Shown: piece by piece, positions 19,053 through 28,118 of the stretch
Position numbering within the stretch: the first letter of the stretch is position 1
How the letters are laid out: the number at the start of each line of letters is the position of its first letter
Assembly (NCBI GenBank): GCA_022041995.1
Contig: CP074390.1
Location: forward strand, 62,001 to 126,000
Length of the DNA stretch: 64,000 nt
Direction of reading: 5' to 3'
Origin: Cupriavidus necator
GTDB lineage: Bacteria > Pseudomonadota > Gammaproteobacteria > Burkholderiales > Burkholderiaceae
Translations under genes and position numbers: made by a program
The notes under the pieces: generated by a model
Database searches by the model: none
What the model was told of the DNA's origin: nothing
What the model saw: only the letters and a program-made list of their open reading frames with translations

Positions 19053-19847
19053 ATGCCATTCGTAACGTCCGACGGTGTTTCGATCCACTACGAGGTCAAG
19101 GGCCAGGGTTCGCCCGTGCTTCTCCTGGCGGGGCTTGCGGGAGTGGGGGCATCCTGGGGGCCACAGATCGACCTGTTCGCCGGGCATCACCAGGTGATCG
19201 TGCCGGATCACCGCGGCACCGGTCAGTCCGAGCGCACCGCGCGCGACATGACGATTACGCAACACGCGCGGGACATGGCGCGGGTCATCGAGGCAGTCGG
19301 GTGTGGACCGGTCCATGTGGTCGGGTCCTCGACCGGAGGCGCCATCGCGCAGCTGCTGGCGATCAATCACCGCGAACGATTGCGCAGCGCGACCATTGTT
19401 TCTTCGATTGCTCGCGCGGACGCGTTCTACCGCCGCCAGTTCGATATGCGGCGACGCATGCTGACCGATTCCGGCCTGCGCGCGTCCACCGAGGCGAACG
19501 CACTTTTCCTGTTCGACCCGAAATTCAGTCGCGAGCACCCGGAGCAGGTGCAGGCGTGGGTGAACGCCGCATCGGCTGGCACCTTCGACCCGGAGATCGG
19601 CTTTGCCCGGATCAACATGATCGTAGGGCACGATGCCTTCGATGATCTTCCATCGATCACGACGCCGACGCTGGTACTGGTGGGCGAACGCGACTTCTGC
19701 GCCCCGCCGTACTTCTCTGCTGAGCTTGCAGCGCGGATTCCGGGAGCGGAATTTGCCACCCTGGACGGTGGCCACTTCATCTTCCTCGAGAAGCCCGCAC
19801 TACTGCATGACACTGTGGAAGCCTTCATTGCCAGGCACGAACGATGA
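19053..19847 (+). CDS. Alpha/beta hydrolase
   Basis: A 264-residue alpha/beta-hydrolase. The nucleophile elbow is GSSTGG with Ser93; the oxyanion loop is around LLAGLAGVGASW; DHRGTGQSE follows strand 3; the catalytic His is in GGHFIFLEKP near residue 246; the likely acid is in TPTLVLVGERDFCAPP. The overall pattern resembles 3-oxoadipate enol-lactonase and related esterases, but the substrate cannot be fixed. It lies 97 bases after the anion carrier and could be transcribed with it. Confidence 0.85.
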   Translation: MPFVTSDGVSIHYEVKGQGSPVLLLAGLAGVGASWGPQIDLFAGHHQVIVPDHRGTGQSERTARDMTITQHARDMARVIEAVGCGPVHVVGSSTGGAIAQLLAINHRERLRSATIVSSIARADAFYRRQFDMRRRMLTDSGLRASTEANALFLFDPKFSREHPEQVQAWVNAASAGTFDPEIGFARINMIVGHDAFDDLPSITTPTLVLVGERDFCAPPYFSAELAARIPGAEFATLDGGHFIFLEKPALLHDTVEAFIARHER

Positions 19848-19879
19848 TCGGTTCGAGGGCACGGCACCAACATGCCATG

Positions 19880-21943
19880 TCATGGCACGCCGCCGCCCGC
19901 CTCTGCCTGCGCCGGGGCCGCCCCGTCCTCGCGCAGCCAGACAATGAACTCGGCGCCCTGTCCCACCGCGCTCTCCACGGTAATGCGGCCGCCGTAGCGC
20001 TCCACCAGCGCATAGCTGATGGAAAGCCCGAGGCCCGTCCCCATCTGCTTTTTGGTCGTGAAGAACGGGTTGAACAGGTTGGGCAGGTCTTCTTCCCGGA
20101 TGCCGTGGCCGGTGTCGCGCACGTGCAGCGTCACACCCTGCCCGTCCCAGTCGCGCGTGCCCAGCGTGAGCGTGCCGCCCTCGGGCATGGCGTGGATGGC
20201 ATTGGTCAGCAGGTTGACCACCACCTGCTGCAACTCGCTGCGGCTGATGCGCACCTGCCGCGTGGCCAGGCAGTCCAGCTCGACCCGGATCGACGCGCCC
20301 TTCAGCATGTGCTGGACCAGGTCGACGCAGCCAGCCGCCACTTCACCCACATCCAGGCGCTCCATATTGCCGGCGTAGGCCTCTGGCCGGACAAATTGCA
20401 GCAGCCGGCTGGTCAGCTGCTGGATGCGCCGGACCTGCTCGTCGATCAGCCGCAGCTCATGGCGGACCGGCTCCGCGGCCGGGCCCAGGATCTCGCGCGC
20501 CACGTCCAGGTTGCCCTGGATCACGGCAATCGGATTGTTGACCTCATGGGCCACGCCGGCGGTGAGCTGTCCCGCCACGGCGAGCTTTTCCGACGTGATC
20601 AGCTGCTGCCGGGCCGCCCGCAGGTCGGCGTTGGATTCTTCCAGCTCGCGGGTGCGTTCGGCCACCTTGCGATCGAGCGAGTCCGCCCAGTCCTTGAGCT
20701 GGGCGTTGCGCTGCTGCAGGTCAGACAGCAACTGGTCGAACTGGCCGGCAAGCTGGCCCAGCTCGTCTTCACTGCCCACCGGGCCTACGCGTGCCCCGGT
20801 GTTGCCGGCCTCGAGCGCGCGCATGGTGCCGACCATCCGCGCCATCGGCGCAAACACGCGCCTGGCCCACAGCAGGGAAAACAGCGCCCCCGCCACGCCC
20901 AGCAGCAGGAACAGGCCTACCAGCACGCCCAGGGCCAGGTCCTTGGCCTGGCTGATTGGCTTGGCCAGGTAGCCCACGTACAGCATGCCGATGCGCTGGC
21001 CGCGGCTGTCCGTGATCGGCTCATAGGCGCTCATGTACCAGTCGTTGACCACGAAAGCCAGGTCCAGCCATTTCTCGCCGCGCAGCAGCACCTTGTCGCG
21101 TACCTGGCGCGAGACCCGCGTGCCCAGCGCCCGCTCGCCATGGAACAGCCGCACGTTGGTGGCGATGCGCGTGTCGTCCAGGAACAGGGTCGCCGTGCCC
21201 TGGCTGCCGCGCGGCAATGACTCCGGCTGGTAGACCAGCGCGTTGATGGTATCGATAAAGCCGAGGTTGTTGTTCAGCAGGGTGCCGCCGTGCAGGACCG
21301 CCACCAGTGTGCCGGCTTCATCGAACACCGGCGCCGCGGCGTGCACCACCATGCCGCGGGTTTCCAGGGTCTTGTCGGTGGGCACCGCATTGGCGGTAGG
21401 TCGCAGCGCCACCTGTGCGCGCCGGGCAAGCTCGGCGGACACGGCTGCCAGCTGTGCCGCGGACCAGGCGTCGGTGGCGGCCGCCGCGCGGCCCGCCGCG
21501 GCGCTGCTCACTATGCGCCAGGCGGCAGGGTCGGCCCCTGCGCCAGCGGGCGCAGCGGCAAGCAGCCGCCCTTGCGGATCCAGCAGTTGCAGGAAATCCA
21601 GCCCGTGCGTGCGTCGCGCGTCGGCCAGGATGGCGGGCATGGCGTTGCCGCGGCCAAGCCCGGCCACCAGCGCATGTGACCGCGCCTCCTGCAGGACCCG
21701 GTCTTCCACGCCACGCACCATATGCTCGAAGTACTCGTGGGCGACCAGCAGGTCGCTGTTGACCTTGTAGGCCAGCAAGGCCTGGAACGCGCGATCGCCC
21801 CACAACCCCATGATCAGCAGCAGTGCCAGCAGCGCCACCAGCAGGGGCGCGATCACGATGGACACAAGCTTGGCCCGCAGCGAGGCGCGATAGCGGCGCA
21901 GCAGCGCAGCCGGGCTCAAGGACGCAGGCCCCACTGCAGGCAT
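19880..21943 (-). CDS. Sensor histidine kinase with periplasmic cache-type domain
   Basis: A 687-residue kinase. Helix 1 is at about 27-47, a large periplasmic sensor (48-334) of the double-cache type follows (LFHGERALGTRVS, NDWYMSAYEPITDSRGQRIGM), helix 2 is at about 335-359, then a HAMP linker and a coiled coil (KVAERTRELEESNADLRAARQ). The HisKA H-box is AGVAHEVNNP with His466. The ATPase boxes are NLLTNAIHAM, DTGHGI and GTGLGLS. It resembles DctB-type sensors of organic acids. The gene overlaps the end of its response regulator by 28 bases, which shows that the two are co-translated. It probably senses a small carboxylate, given the divergent OFA transporter. Confidence 0.9.
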   Translation of the reverse strand: MPAVGPASLSPAALLRRYRASLRAKLVSIVIAPLLVALLALLLIMGLWGDRAFQALLAYKVNSDLLVAHEYFEHMVRGVEDRVLQEARSHALVAGLGRGNAMPAILADARRTHGLDFLQLLDPQGRLLAAAPAGAGADPAAWRIVSSAAAGRAAAATDAWSAAQLAAVSAELARRAQVALRPTANAVPTDKTLETRGMVVHAAAPVFDEAGTLVAVLHGGTLLNNNLGFIDTINALVYQPESLPRGSQGTATLFLDDTRIATNVRLFHGERALGTRVSRQVRDKVLLRGEKWLDLAFVVNDWYMSAYEPITDSRGQRIGMLYVGYLAKPISQAKDLALGVLVGLFLLLGVAGALFSLLWARRVFAPMARMVGTMRALEAGNTGARVGPVGSEDELGQLAGQFDQLLSDLQQRNAQLKDWADSLDRKVAERTRELEESNADLRAARQQLITSEKLAVAGQLTAGVAHEVNNPIAVIQGNLDVAREILGPAAEPVRHELRLIDEQVRRIQQLTSRLLQFVRPEAYAGNMERLDVGEVAAGCVDLVQHMLKGASIRVELDCLATRQVRISRSELQQVVVNLLTNAIHAMPEGGTLTLGTRDWDGQGVTLHVRDTGHGIREEDLPNLFNPFFTTKKQMGTGLGLSISYALVERYGGRITVESAVGQGAEFIVWLREDGAAPAQAEAGGGVP

Positions 21944-23319
21944 TTGCGGTCCAGCGTGCGGCGCGAGATGCCAAGCCGGCGCGCCGCTTCCACCCGGTTG
22001 CCGCCCTCGGCCGCCAGCACCTGCAGGATGTGCCGCCGCTCCACCGCCTCCAGCAGCGTGCCGTCGTCGGCCGGCATGGCTGCGTCCTCGCGCTCCTCTT
22101 CCGGCTGGTTGGCTTGAGCCGGATCGGCCTGGTGCGCCAGCAACTCGACCGGGTATTCGCCAAGGATCAGCGCCCGCTCCACCAGGTTGCGCAGCTCGCG
22201 CGCATTGCCTGGCCAGTCGTAGCCCTTGAGCACCCGGACCAATGAAGGCGAGAGCGGCACCGCGGGCAGTCCGAGCTGCGCCGACAGCTGCTCCGAGAAA
22301 TGGTCGGCCAGCGGCACGATGTCTTCCGGCCGCGTGCGCAACGGCGGGATGGCGACGGACACAACGTCGAGCCGGTAGTACAGGTCCTGGCGGAAGCGCC
22401 CGGCGGCGACCTCGTTGGCCAGATTGCGGTTGCAGGCCGCGACGATGCGCACGTCCACCGCAATCTCGCGTTCGGTACCGAGCGGCCGGATGCGCCGGTC
22501 CTCGATCACCCGCAACAGCTTGGCCTGCATCGGCAGCGGCAGCTCCGAGATCTCGTCCAGGAACAGCGTGCCGCCGTCGGCATAGAGAAACAAGCCATGG
22601 CGCCCCCCGGCCGCGCCGGTGAACGCACCCTTGGCGTGTCCGAACAATTCGCTTTCAATGATCTCGGGCGCCATCGCGCCGCAATTCAGCGGCACGAACT
22701 GGCCTTGCCGTCCGCTCAGGCGATGCAACTCGCGCGCCACCACTTCCTTGCCGGTGCCGGACTCGCCCGTCACCAGTACCGTCGATGGCATCGGTGCCAC
22801 CCGTGCCACCAGCGCCATGACCTTCTTCATGGCTTCGGACTCGCCGATAAAGTGCTTGTGGATGGTGTACTTGTCCAGCTCACGGCGCAGCAGGTAGTTC
22901 TCACGCGCAAGCCGGGTCCGGTCGAAGCAGCGCCGGATGGCATTGAGCATCTGGTCGACGCGGAACGGCTTGACGATGAAGTCCGCCGCGCCCGAGCGCA
23001 GCGCGGCAATCGCCGTGTCCATATCGGCGAAGGCCGTCATCAGGATCACATCGGCGGGGTTGCCGGCCGCGCGCAGTGCCTTGAGCCACTCGATCCCGCT
23101 GACACCGGGCAGCGCCACGTCGAGCAGGATCAGGTCGAAATGGCGTTGCTCCAGCAGCGCGGCACCCGCTTCGGCGCTGTCGGCCGCCACCACGCTGCCC
23201 ACCTTGCCTTCTAGCGCGCGAGACAGGAACGAACGCATGCCGGCCTCATCGTCCACCACCAGGATCGTCCGGCGCTGCCAGTTGTCGGCTTCAGCTGCGT
23301 TGCTTTGTCTTTCGTTCAT
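21916..23319 (-). CDS. Sigma-54-dependent response regulator (NtrC/DctD class)
   Basis: A 467-residue activator. The receiver domain has the acidic pair VVDDE and the phospho-acceptor Asp67 in LILLDVALPG. The AAA+ domain has Walker A GESGTGKE at about 185-192, the sigma-54 contact loop GAFTGA, and LFLDEISELPLPMQAKLLRVIE. The C-terminal Fis-type helix-turn-helix is NRVEAARRLGISRRTLDRK. The ATG at 23319 sits directly before the receiver domain; the open frame upstream to 23667 has no family content. It is divergent from the OFA transporter gene, which has a -24/-12 promoter, so that gene is the obvious target. Confidence 0.93.
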   Translation of the reverse strand: MNERQSNAAEADNWQRRTILVVDDEAGMRSFLSRALEGKVGSVVAADSAEAGAALLEQRHFDLILLDVALPGVSGIEWLKALRAAGNPADVILMTAFADMDTAIAALRSGAADFIVKPFRVDQMLNAIRRCFDRTRLARENYLLRRELDKYTIHKHFIGESEAMKKVMALVARVAPMPSTVLVTGESGTGKEVVARELHRLSGRQGQFVPLNCGAMAPEIIESELFGHAKGAFTGAAGGRHGLFLYADGGTLFLDEISELPLPMQAKLLRVIEDRRIRPLGTEREIAVDVRIVAACNRNLANEVAAGRFRQDLYYRLDVVSVAIPPLRTRPEDIVPLADHFSEQLSAQLGLPAVPLSPSLVRVLKGYDWPGNARELRNLVERALILGEYPVELLAHQADPAQANQPEEEREDAAMPADDGTLLEAVERRHILQVLAAEGGNRVEAARRLGISRRTLDRKCLQWGLRP

Positions 23320-23534
23320 CACTTTACTGGTTGCGGGGGCAAGGGAAGAGTCTAGCGACAGTGCGCTATCGGCCTGTATTGGGAGTAAACCGAGCCAGCC
23401 CCGCAAACCGCGGCCAGGGATGGACAGTTTGGCCCGCGCCAGGGGCCGCCGCCAGGACATTTTGTCCACGGCTTCGCCTGACGGCCCGGTCCGAGCGCGG
23501 CACAATCCATTGGCAGCAAACGGAATCCGCCATG

Positions 23535-23549
23535 GGCATGGCTTTTGCT
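23535..23549 (+). promoter_or_regulatory. Sigma-54 (-24/-12) promoter of the OFA transporter
   Basis: The element reads GGGCATGGCTTTTGCT. GG is at 23535-23536 and GC at 23547-23548, with exactly 10 bases between them, as sigma-54 requires; CA after GG and TTTGCT at -12 match the consensus well. It lies about 70 bases before the ATG at 23620, and a sigma-54 activator gene begins on the opposite strand at 23319. The activator binding site was not identified. Confidence 0.72.
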
Positions 23550-23619
23550 GAACGACGCACTCCAGCCCATCGCATCTCGCGCAAGAAGAGGCTGCCACTT
23601 CCAGGTAGGAGACAACTTC

Positions 23620-25049
23620 ATGCCATACCCCGCGCAAGCGCAAACGCCCTCGCAGAAGTCCCAACACGCGTCGCCGTCCCGGCCAAGGTCACGCCCGTCG
23701 GCCTTCTCCAAGGAGGCCATCATCGCCCGCCCCGGCTTCAACCGCTGGATGGTGCCGCCCGCCGCGCTGGCGGTGCACCTGTGCATCGGCCAGGCCTATG
23801 CCTTCTCGGTCTTCAACGAGCCGCTGACCCGGATCCTTGGCGTCACGCAGTCCGCGCCGGGCGACTGGCAACTGACCACGCTGGGCTGGGTGTTCTCGCT
23901 GGCGATCTTCTTCCTCGGCATCTCTGCCGCCTTTGCCGGCAAGTGGCTGGAAAAGGTAGGACCGCGGCGCACCATGTTCACGGCCGCGTGCTGCTTCGGC
24001 GGCGGCTTCCTGGTGTCGGCGCTGGGCATCTGGCTGCACCAGATCTGGCTGCTGTACCTGGGCTACGGCGTGCTGGGCGGGATCGGGCTGGGGCTGGGCT
24101 ACGTGTCGCCGGTGTCCACGCTGATCCGCTGGTTCCCGACCGCCGCGGCATGGCCACCGGCATGGCAATCATGGGCTTCGGCGGCGGCGCGATGATTGGC
24201 GCGCCGCTGTCGGTCGCGCTGATGAACTACTTCAAGAGCGCGACCAGCGCGGGCGTGGCACAGACCTTCCTGGTGATGGGCGTGGTCTACTTCATCTCGA
24301 TGTCGATCGGCGCGCTGGCCATTCGCATCCCGGCCCCGGGCTGGGCGCCCCCGGGCTACGTTGCCACCACCAGGGCCCGCAAGATGGTCACGCACGCCAA
24401 CGTGCACATCGACCAGGCGCTGAAGACGCCGCAATTCTACCTGCTGTGGGTGATCCTGTTCCTGAACATCACCGCCGGCATCGGGGTGCTGGGCCAGGCC
24501 GCGGTGATGATCCAGGAAACCTTCAAGGGCAGCATTACTGCGGCAGCCGCCGCCGGCTTCGTCGGCCTGCTTAGCATCGGCAACATGACGGGGCGCTTCC
24601 TGTGGAGCTCCGCCAGCGACTATTTCGGCCGCAAGATCACCTATGCCATCTTCTTCGCCTTCGGCGCCGCGCTGTACATGGCGGTGCCGGCCGTCGGCGC
24701 GTCCGGCAACGTGGCCCTGTTCGTGGCCTGCTACTTCCTGATCCTGACCATGTATGGCGGCGGCTTCAGCACCATTCCCGCCTATCTGGCCGACATGTTC
24801 GGCACGGCCTACGTCGGCGGCATCCATGGCCGACTGCTGACCGCCTGGGCCGCCGCCGGCATTGCCGGGCCGGCACTGGTCAACTACATCCGCGAGCACA
24901 AGCTGGCCATGGGCGTGCCCAGGTCAGAGGTCTATGTCGACACCCTGCACATCATGGCCGGCCTGCTGGTGGCGGGATTCGTCTGCAACCTGCTGATCCG
25001 GCCGGTGCATGAGCGCCACCACCTGCGCGAAGCAACCAGCGCAGCCTGA
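23620..25049 (+). pseudogene. OFA-family MFS transporter (oxalate/formate antiporter type), single frameshift
   Basis: A 476-residue (repaired) 12-helix transporter. The first half has the typical start PGFNRWMVPPAALAVHLCIG and QAYAFSVFNEPLTRILG, plus KVGPRRTMFTAACC between helices 2 and 3. Frame is lost at about 24138: the conserved loop FPDRRGMATGMAIMGFGGGAM is restored by one extra G (CCG GAC CGC CGC GGC ATG). TAGGAG precedes the ATG. A sigma-54 promoter lies upstream, and a 40-residue membrane protein follows. OFA members carry formate, oxalate or other monocarboxylates; which one is moved here is unknown. It is likely intact in the organism. Confidence 0.83.
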
Positions 25050-25092
25050 GCGCCACCGCGGCTTCCGATACCAATACACAGGAGACACCACC

Positions 25093-25215
25093 GTGCAAGA
25101 CGACCGGACTTTCGGCAAGACGCTGCTGCTGCTCGCGTTCTGGGCCTATGTGCTGATCCCGCTGGGCGCGGGCATCTGGTCGACTCTCGGGAAGGCCATG
25201 AAGCTGTTCAGCTGA
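25093..25215 (+). CDS. Small single-helix partner of an OFA/MFS transporter
   Basis: A 40-residue protein with GTG start, preceded by AGGAGA at good distance: MQDDRTFGKTLLLLAFW, then AYVLIPLGAGIWSTLGK and a short KAMKLFS tail. It has one membrane helix at about residues 8-30. Similar tiny proteins directly after OFA-type genes are annotated as an MFS transporter small subunit in relatives, as I recall. It begins 44 bases after the transporter stop and is probably in the same transcript. An accessory or stabilising role is inference. Confidence 0.72.
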   Translation: MQDDRTFGKTLLLLAFWAYVLIPLGAGIWSTLGKAMKLFS

Positions 25216-25517
25216 GCGCTCGCGCCGGCCGTCCGCTGCATCACGATCCGTCAATGCAGCGGCCGCCGGCGCAGCCCCTGGAGCCGGATCCGGAGCGCCG
25301 ATGCAGCGGGGTCCATCCATGACTGTGATCCCGCGCAATGGCGCTATCTGTATTGGCATTGTGACGCCCGGCGAGCGCTTCTTGCGGCTCTGCGAACTGA
25401 GCTTCAGCGGTTCCGCAAGAACTGTATCCTTCGCGGGCAGGCTGTAGTCCTTACGCTTGTCCGTAGTGTCGCGCGACACGCCGTCGTGCCGGCGGCAACC
25501 CCACGGAGAGCACATTG
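25216..25517. other. Intergenic region before the cytochrome bd genes
   Basis: About 300 bases without a gene. It ends in GGAGAG, the ribosome binding site of cydA, and contains the 14-base perfect palindrome described separately. I see no unambiguous -35/-10 pair. Confidence 0.5.
25466..25479. promoter_or_regulatory. Perfect 14-bp palindrome upstream of cydA
   Basis: GTGTCGCGCGACAC is a perfect inverted repeat centred about 45 bases before the cydA ATG. Its position suits an operator or activator site for the oxidase operon. The binding protein is not known. Confidence 0.4.
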
Positions 25518-26956
25518 ATGCACGGACTCACAGCCCTGGAACTCGCCCGAATCCAGTTCGGATTCACGGTTTCCTTTCACATCTTATTTCCCGCCATCAC
25601 GATCGGGCTGGCATGTTTCCTGGCGTTCCTGGAAGCACGCTGGCTCTACACCAAGGACACGGTGTACAGGACCCTGTACCAGTTCTGGATCAAGATCTTC
25701 GCGTTGAACTTCGGCATGGGGGTCGTGTCCGGCCTGGTCATGGCCTATGAGTTCGGCACCAACTGGTCTGGCTTCTCGCAATTTGCGGGAGCGTCACCGG
25801 ACCGCTGCTGACCTATGAGGTCCTGACCGCCTTCTTCCTGGAGGCGGGCTTCCTGGGCGTGATGCTGTTCGGCTGGAACCGGGTCGGGCCGGGCCTGCAT
25901 TTCTTCGCGACGGTGATGGTGGCGCTCGGCACCATGATTTCCTCCACCTGGATCCTGGCATCCAACAGCTGGATGCATACGCCCGCCGGCTACGTCATCG
26001 TTGCCGGCAAGGTGGTGCCGACCGACTGGCTCGAGGTGATCTTCAACCCGTCGTTCCCCTACCGCCTGACGCACATGGTGATCGCCGCGCTGCTGTCGAC
26101 CGCACTGTTCGTCGCGGCATCCTCGGCCTGGCAGCTGCTGCATGACCGCGCCGTGCCCGCCGCCCGCAAGATGCTGTCGATGGCCCTGTGGATGGTGCTG
26201 ATCGCGGCGCCCATCCAGGCGGTGGTGGGTGACGCCCACGGCCTGAACACGCTGGAGCACCAGCCCGCCAAGATCGCGGCGATGGAGGGGCACTGGAACA
26301 CCGCCGCCAGGGATGACAAGGGCGGCTTCCCGCTGATCGCCTTCGGCATCCCCGACATGGAACGCGAGGAAACCCGCTACGCCATCGAGATTCCGCGCCT
26401 GGGCAGCCTGATCCTCACGCACAGCCTTGACGGCCAGATCCGCGGCCTGAAGGACTTCCCCAAGGAAGACCGCCCCAATGCCACGGTGCTGTTCTTCACC
26501 TTCCGCGTCATGGTTGGCCTGGGTGTGGCGATGATCCTGTTCGGCCTGCTGGGGTGGGTGCTGCGCCGCAACGGCGCCCTGTACCGGTCCAGGGCATTCC
26601 TGCGCCTCGCGGTGCTGATGGGCCCCGCCGGCCTGGTCGCGTTGCTGGCCGGCTGGATGACCACCGAGATCGGCCGCCAGCCGTGGGTGGTCTATGGACT
26701 GCTGCGTACCCATGATGCCGTTTCCGCGCATGCCGCTGGCCCGGTGGCGCTGTCGCTGGCGCTGTTCGTGGTGATCTACTTCGTCTGCTTCGGCGTGGGC
26801 ATCCGCTACATGCTCAAGCTGGCCAGCGCCGGCCCCGCCCCCGACGCACACCCGCACGATGAGCCGTCCTACGGCCCCGGCAGCGTCATTCCCGCCGCCA
26901 TCGCCGCGGCTTCCACACCCAACCCGATGGCCCCGCACGGCCAGCGCGAATCCTGA
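25518..26956 (+). pseudogene. cydA: Cytochrome bd-type quinol oxidase subunit I, single frameshift
   Basis: The haem-bearing subunit of bd oxidase, 479 residues when repaired. ELARIQFGFTVSFHILFPAI carries the haem-ligand His of helix 1; NFGMGVVSGLVMAYEFGTNW is the conserved helix 3. The frame breaks at GGG 25787-25789; one extra G gives FAGSVTGPLLTYEVLTAFFL and continues to LGTMISSTWILASNSWMHTP. The loop between helices 6 and 7 is short, as in the cyanide-insensitive (CIO) clade, rather than the long-Q-loop E. coli type. The start is the ATG at 25518, with GGAGAG upstream. Probably functional in the organism. Confidence 0.86.
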
Positions 26957-26969
26957 ACAGGTGATCAAC

Positions 26970-27977
26970 ATGGGTATCAACCTTCCCGTTATCTGGGCCG
27001 CCCTGATCTTCTTCGGCGTGATGATGTACGTCATCATGGACGGATTCGATCTTGGCATCGGCATTCTCTTCCCCTTCGTCGGCGATCGCCATGACCGCGA
27101 CGTCATGATGAACACGGTGGCGCCGGTCTGGGACGGCAACGAAACCTGGCTGGTGCTGGGCGGCGCGGCGCTGCTGGGTGCCTTCCCGCTGGCCTACTCG
27201 GTGCTGCTCAGCGCCTTCTACCTGCCGCTGATGTTCATGCTGATGGGGCTGATCTTCCGCGGCGTGGCCTTTGAATTCCGCTTCAAGGCCAGCGACCGCA
27301 GCCGCCCTTACTGGGATGCCGCGTTCACGTGGGGATCGGTGCTCGCGGCCTTCTTCCAGGGCGTGACGCTGGGCGCCTATATCGACGGCATCACCATGGA
27401 AGGCACCACCTTCACCGGCGGCGCACTCGACTGGCTGGCGCCGTTCCCAATCTTCTGCGGCGCGGGCGTGGTGATCACCTATGCCTTCCTCGGGGTCACC
27501 TGGCTCATCATGAAGACCGAGGGCCGCCTGCAATGGACCATGCTGCGCGTGACCAACGTGCTGACCGGCGTGATGCTGGCGATGGTCGCCGCGGTGAGCG
27601 TGTGGACGCCGCTGACCCACCCGGAGATCGCGCAACGCTGGTTCGCGCTGCCCAACCTGTTCTTCTTCCTGCCGGTGCCGCTGCTGGTGCTGTTCTCGGC
27701 CTTGGGCATCTACCGGTCCCTGCGCAACCACCCGAACGTGTCGCCGTTCCTGTATGCGCTGCTGATGATCTTCATGGGTTATACCGGGCTTGCCATCAGC
27801 ATCTGGCCCAATATCATCCCGCCGTCGATCTCGATCTTCGATGCGTCGTCGCCCCCGCAAAGCCAGGGCTTCGCGCTGGTGGGCACCCTGTTCATCGTGC
27901 CGATCATCCTGGCCTACACCTCCTGGTCCTATTACGTGTTCCGCGGCAAGGTCAAGCGCGGGGAGGGGTACCACTGA
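26970..27977 (+). CDS. cydB: Cytochrome bd-type quinol oxidase subunit II
   Basis: The 335-residue partner of CydA in the inner membrane. The N-terminus PVIWAALIFFGVMMYVIMDG and the strongly conserved NTVAPVWDGNETWLVLGGAALL are family signatures, as is GVAFEFRFKA. About nine helices are seen. The ATG at 26970 lies 13 bases after cydA; the longer open frame from 26859 would run through the end of cydA and is not used. The stop TGA shares a base with the next ATG (TGATG), so translation is coupled to the small third protein. Confidence 0.93.
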   Translation: MGINLPVIWAALIFFGVMMYVIMDGFDLGIGILFPFVGDRHDRDVMMNTVAPVWDGNETWLVLGGAALLGAFPLAYSVLLSAFYLPLMFMLMGLIFRGVAFEFRFKASDRSRPYWDAAFTWGSVLAAFFQGVTLGAYIDGITMEGTTFTGGALDWLAPFPIFCGAGVVITYAFLGVTWLIMKTEGRLQWTMLRVTNVLTGVMLAMVAAVSVWTPLTHPEIAQRWFALPNLFFFLPVPLLVLFSALGIYRSLRNHPNVSPFLYALLMIFMGYTGLAISIWPNIIPPSISIFDASSPPQSQGFALVGTLFIVPIILAYTSWSYYVFRGKVKRGEGYH

Positions 27978-28114
27978 TGGCCAGGATCCTGCATTCGCGG
28001 CTGGCGGCCCGCCTGGGCTGGCTGCTGGCCCTGTGGCTGGCAGGGGTCGGCATGGTCTTCGTCTGCGCCAGCCTGATGAAGCTGCTGATGCGCGCTGCCG
28101 GGCTTGCCAACTGA
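27977..28114 (+). CDS. DUF2474 small protein of the bd oxidase operon
   Basis: A 45-residue single-helix membrane protein, MARILHSRLAARLGWLLALW and onward, with GGGAGGGG just upstream. DUF2474 proteins follow CIO-type cydAB genes in many proteobacteria and fill the place of CydX/CydH-like small subunits. It starts in the cydB stop codon. A structural role in the oxidase is likely from context but not shown by sequence. Confidence 0.8.
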   Translation: MARILHSRLAARLGWLLALWLAGVGMVFVCASLMKLLMRAAGLAN

Positions 28115-28118
28115 AGCC

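Noticed and set aside
25518..26956. Programmed frameshifting in cydA and the other split genes
   Set aside because: No slippery heptamer with downstream stem is seen, and eight unrelated genes show the same simple loss of one G/C.
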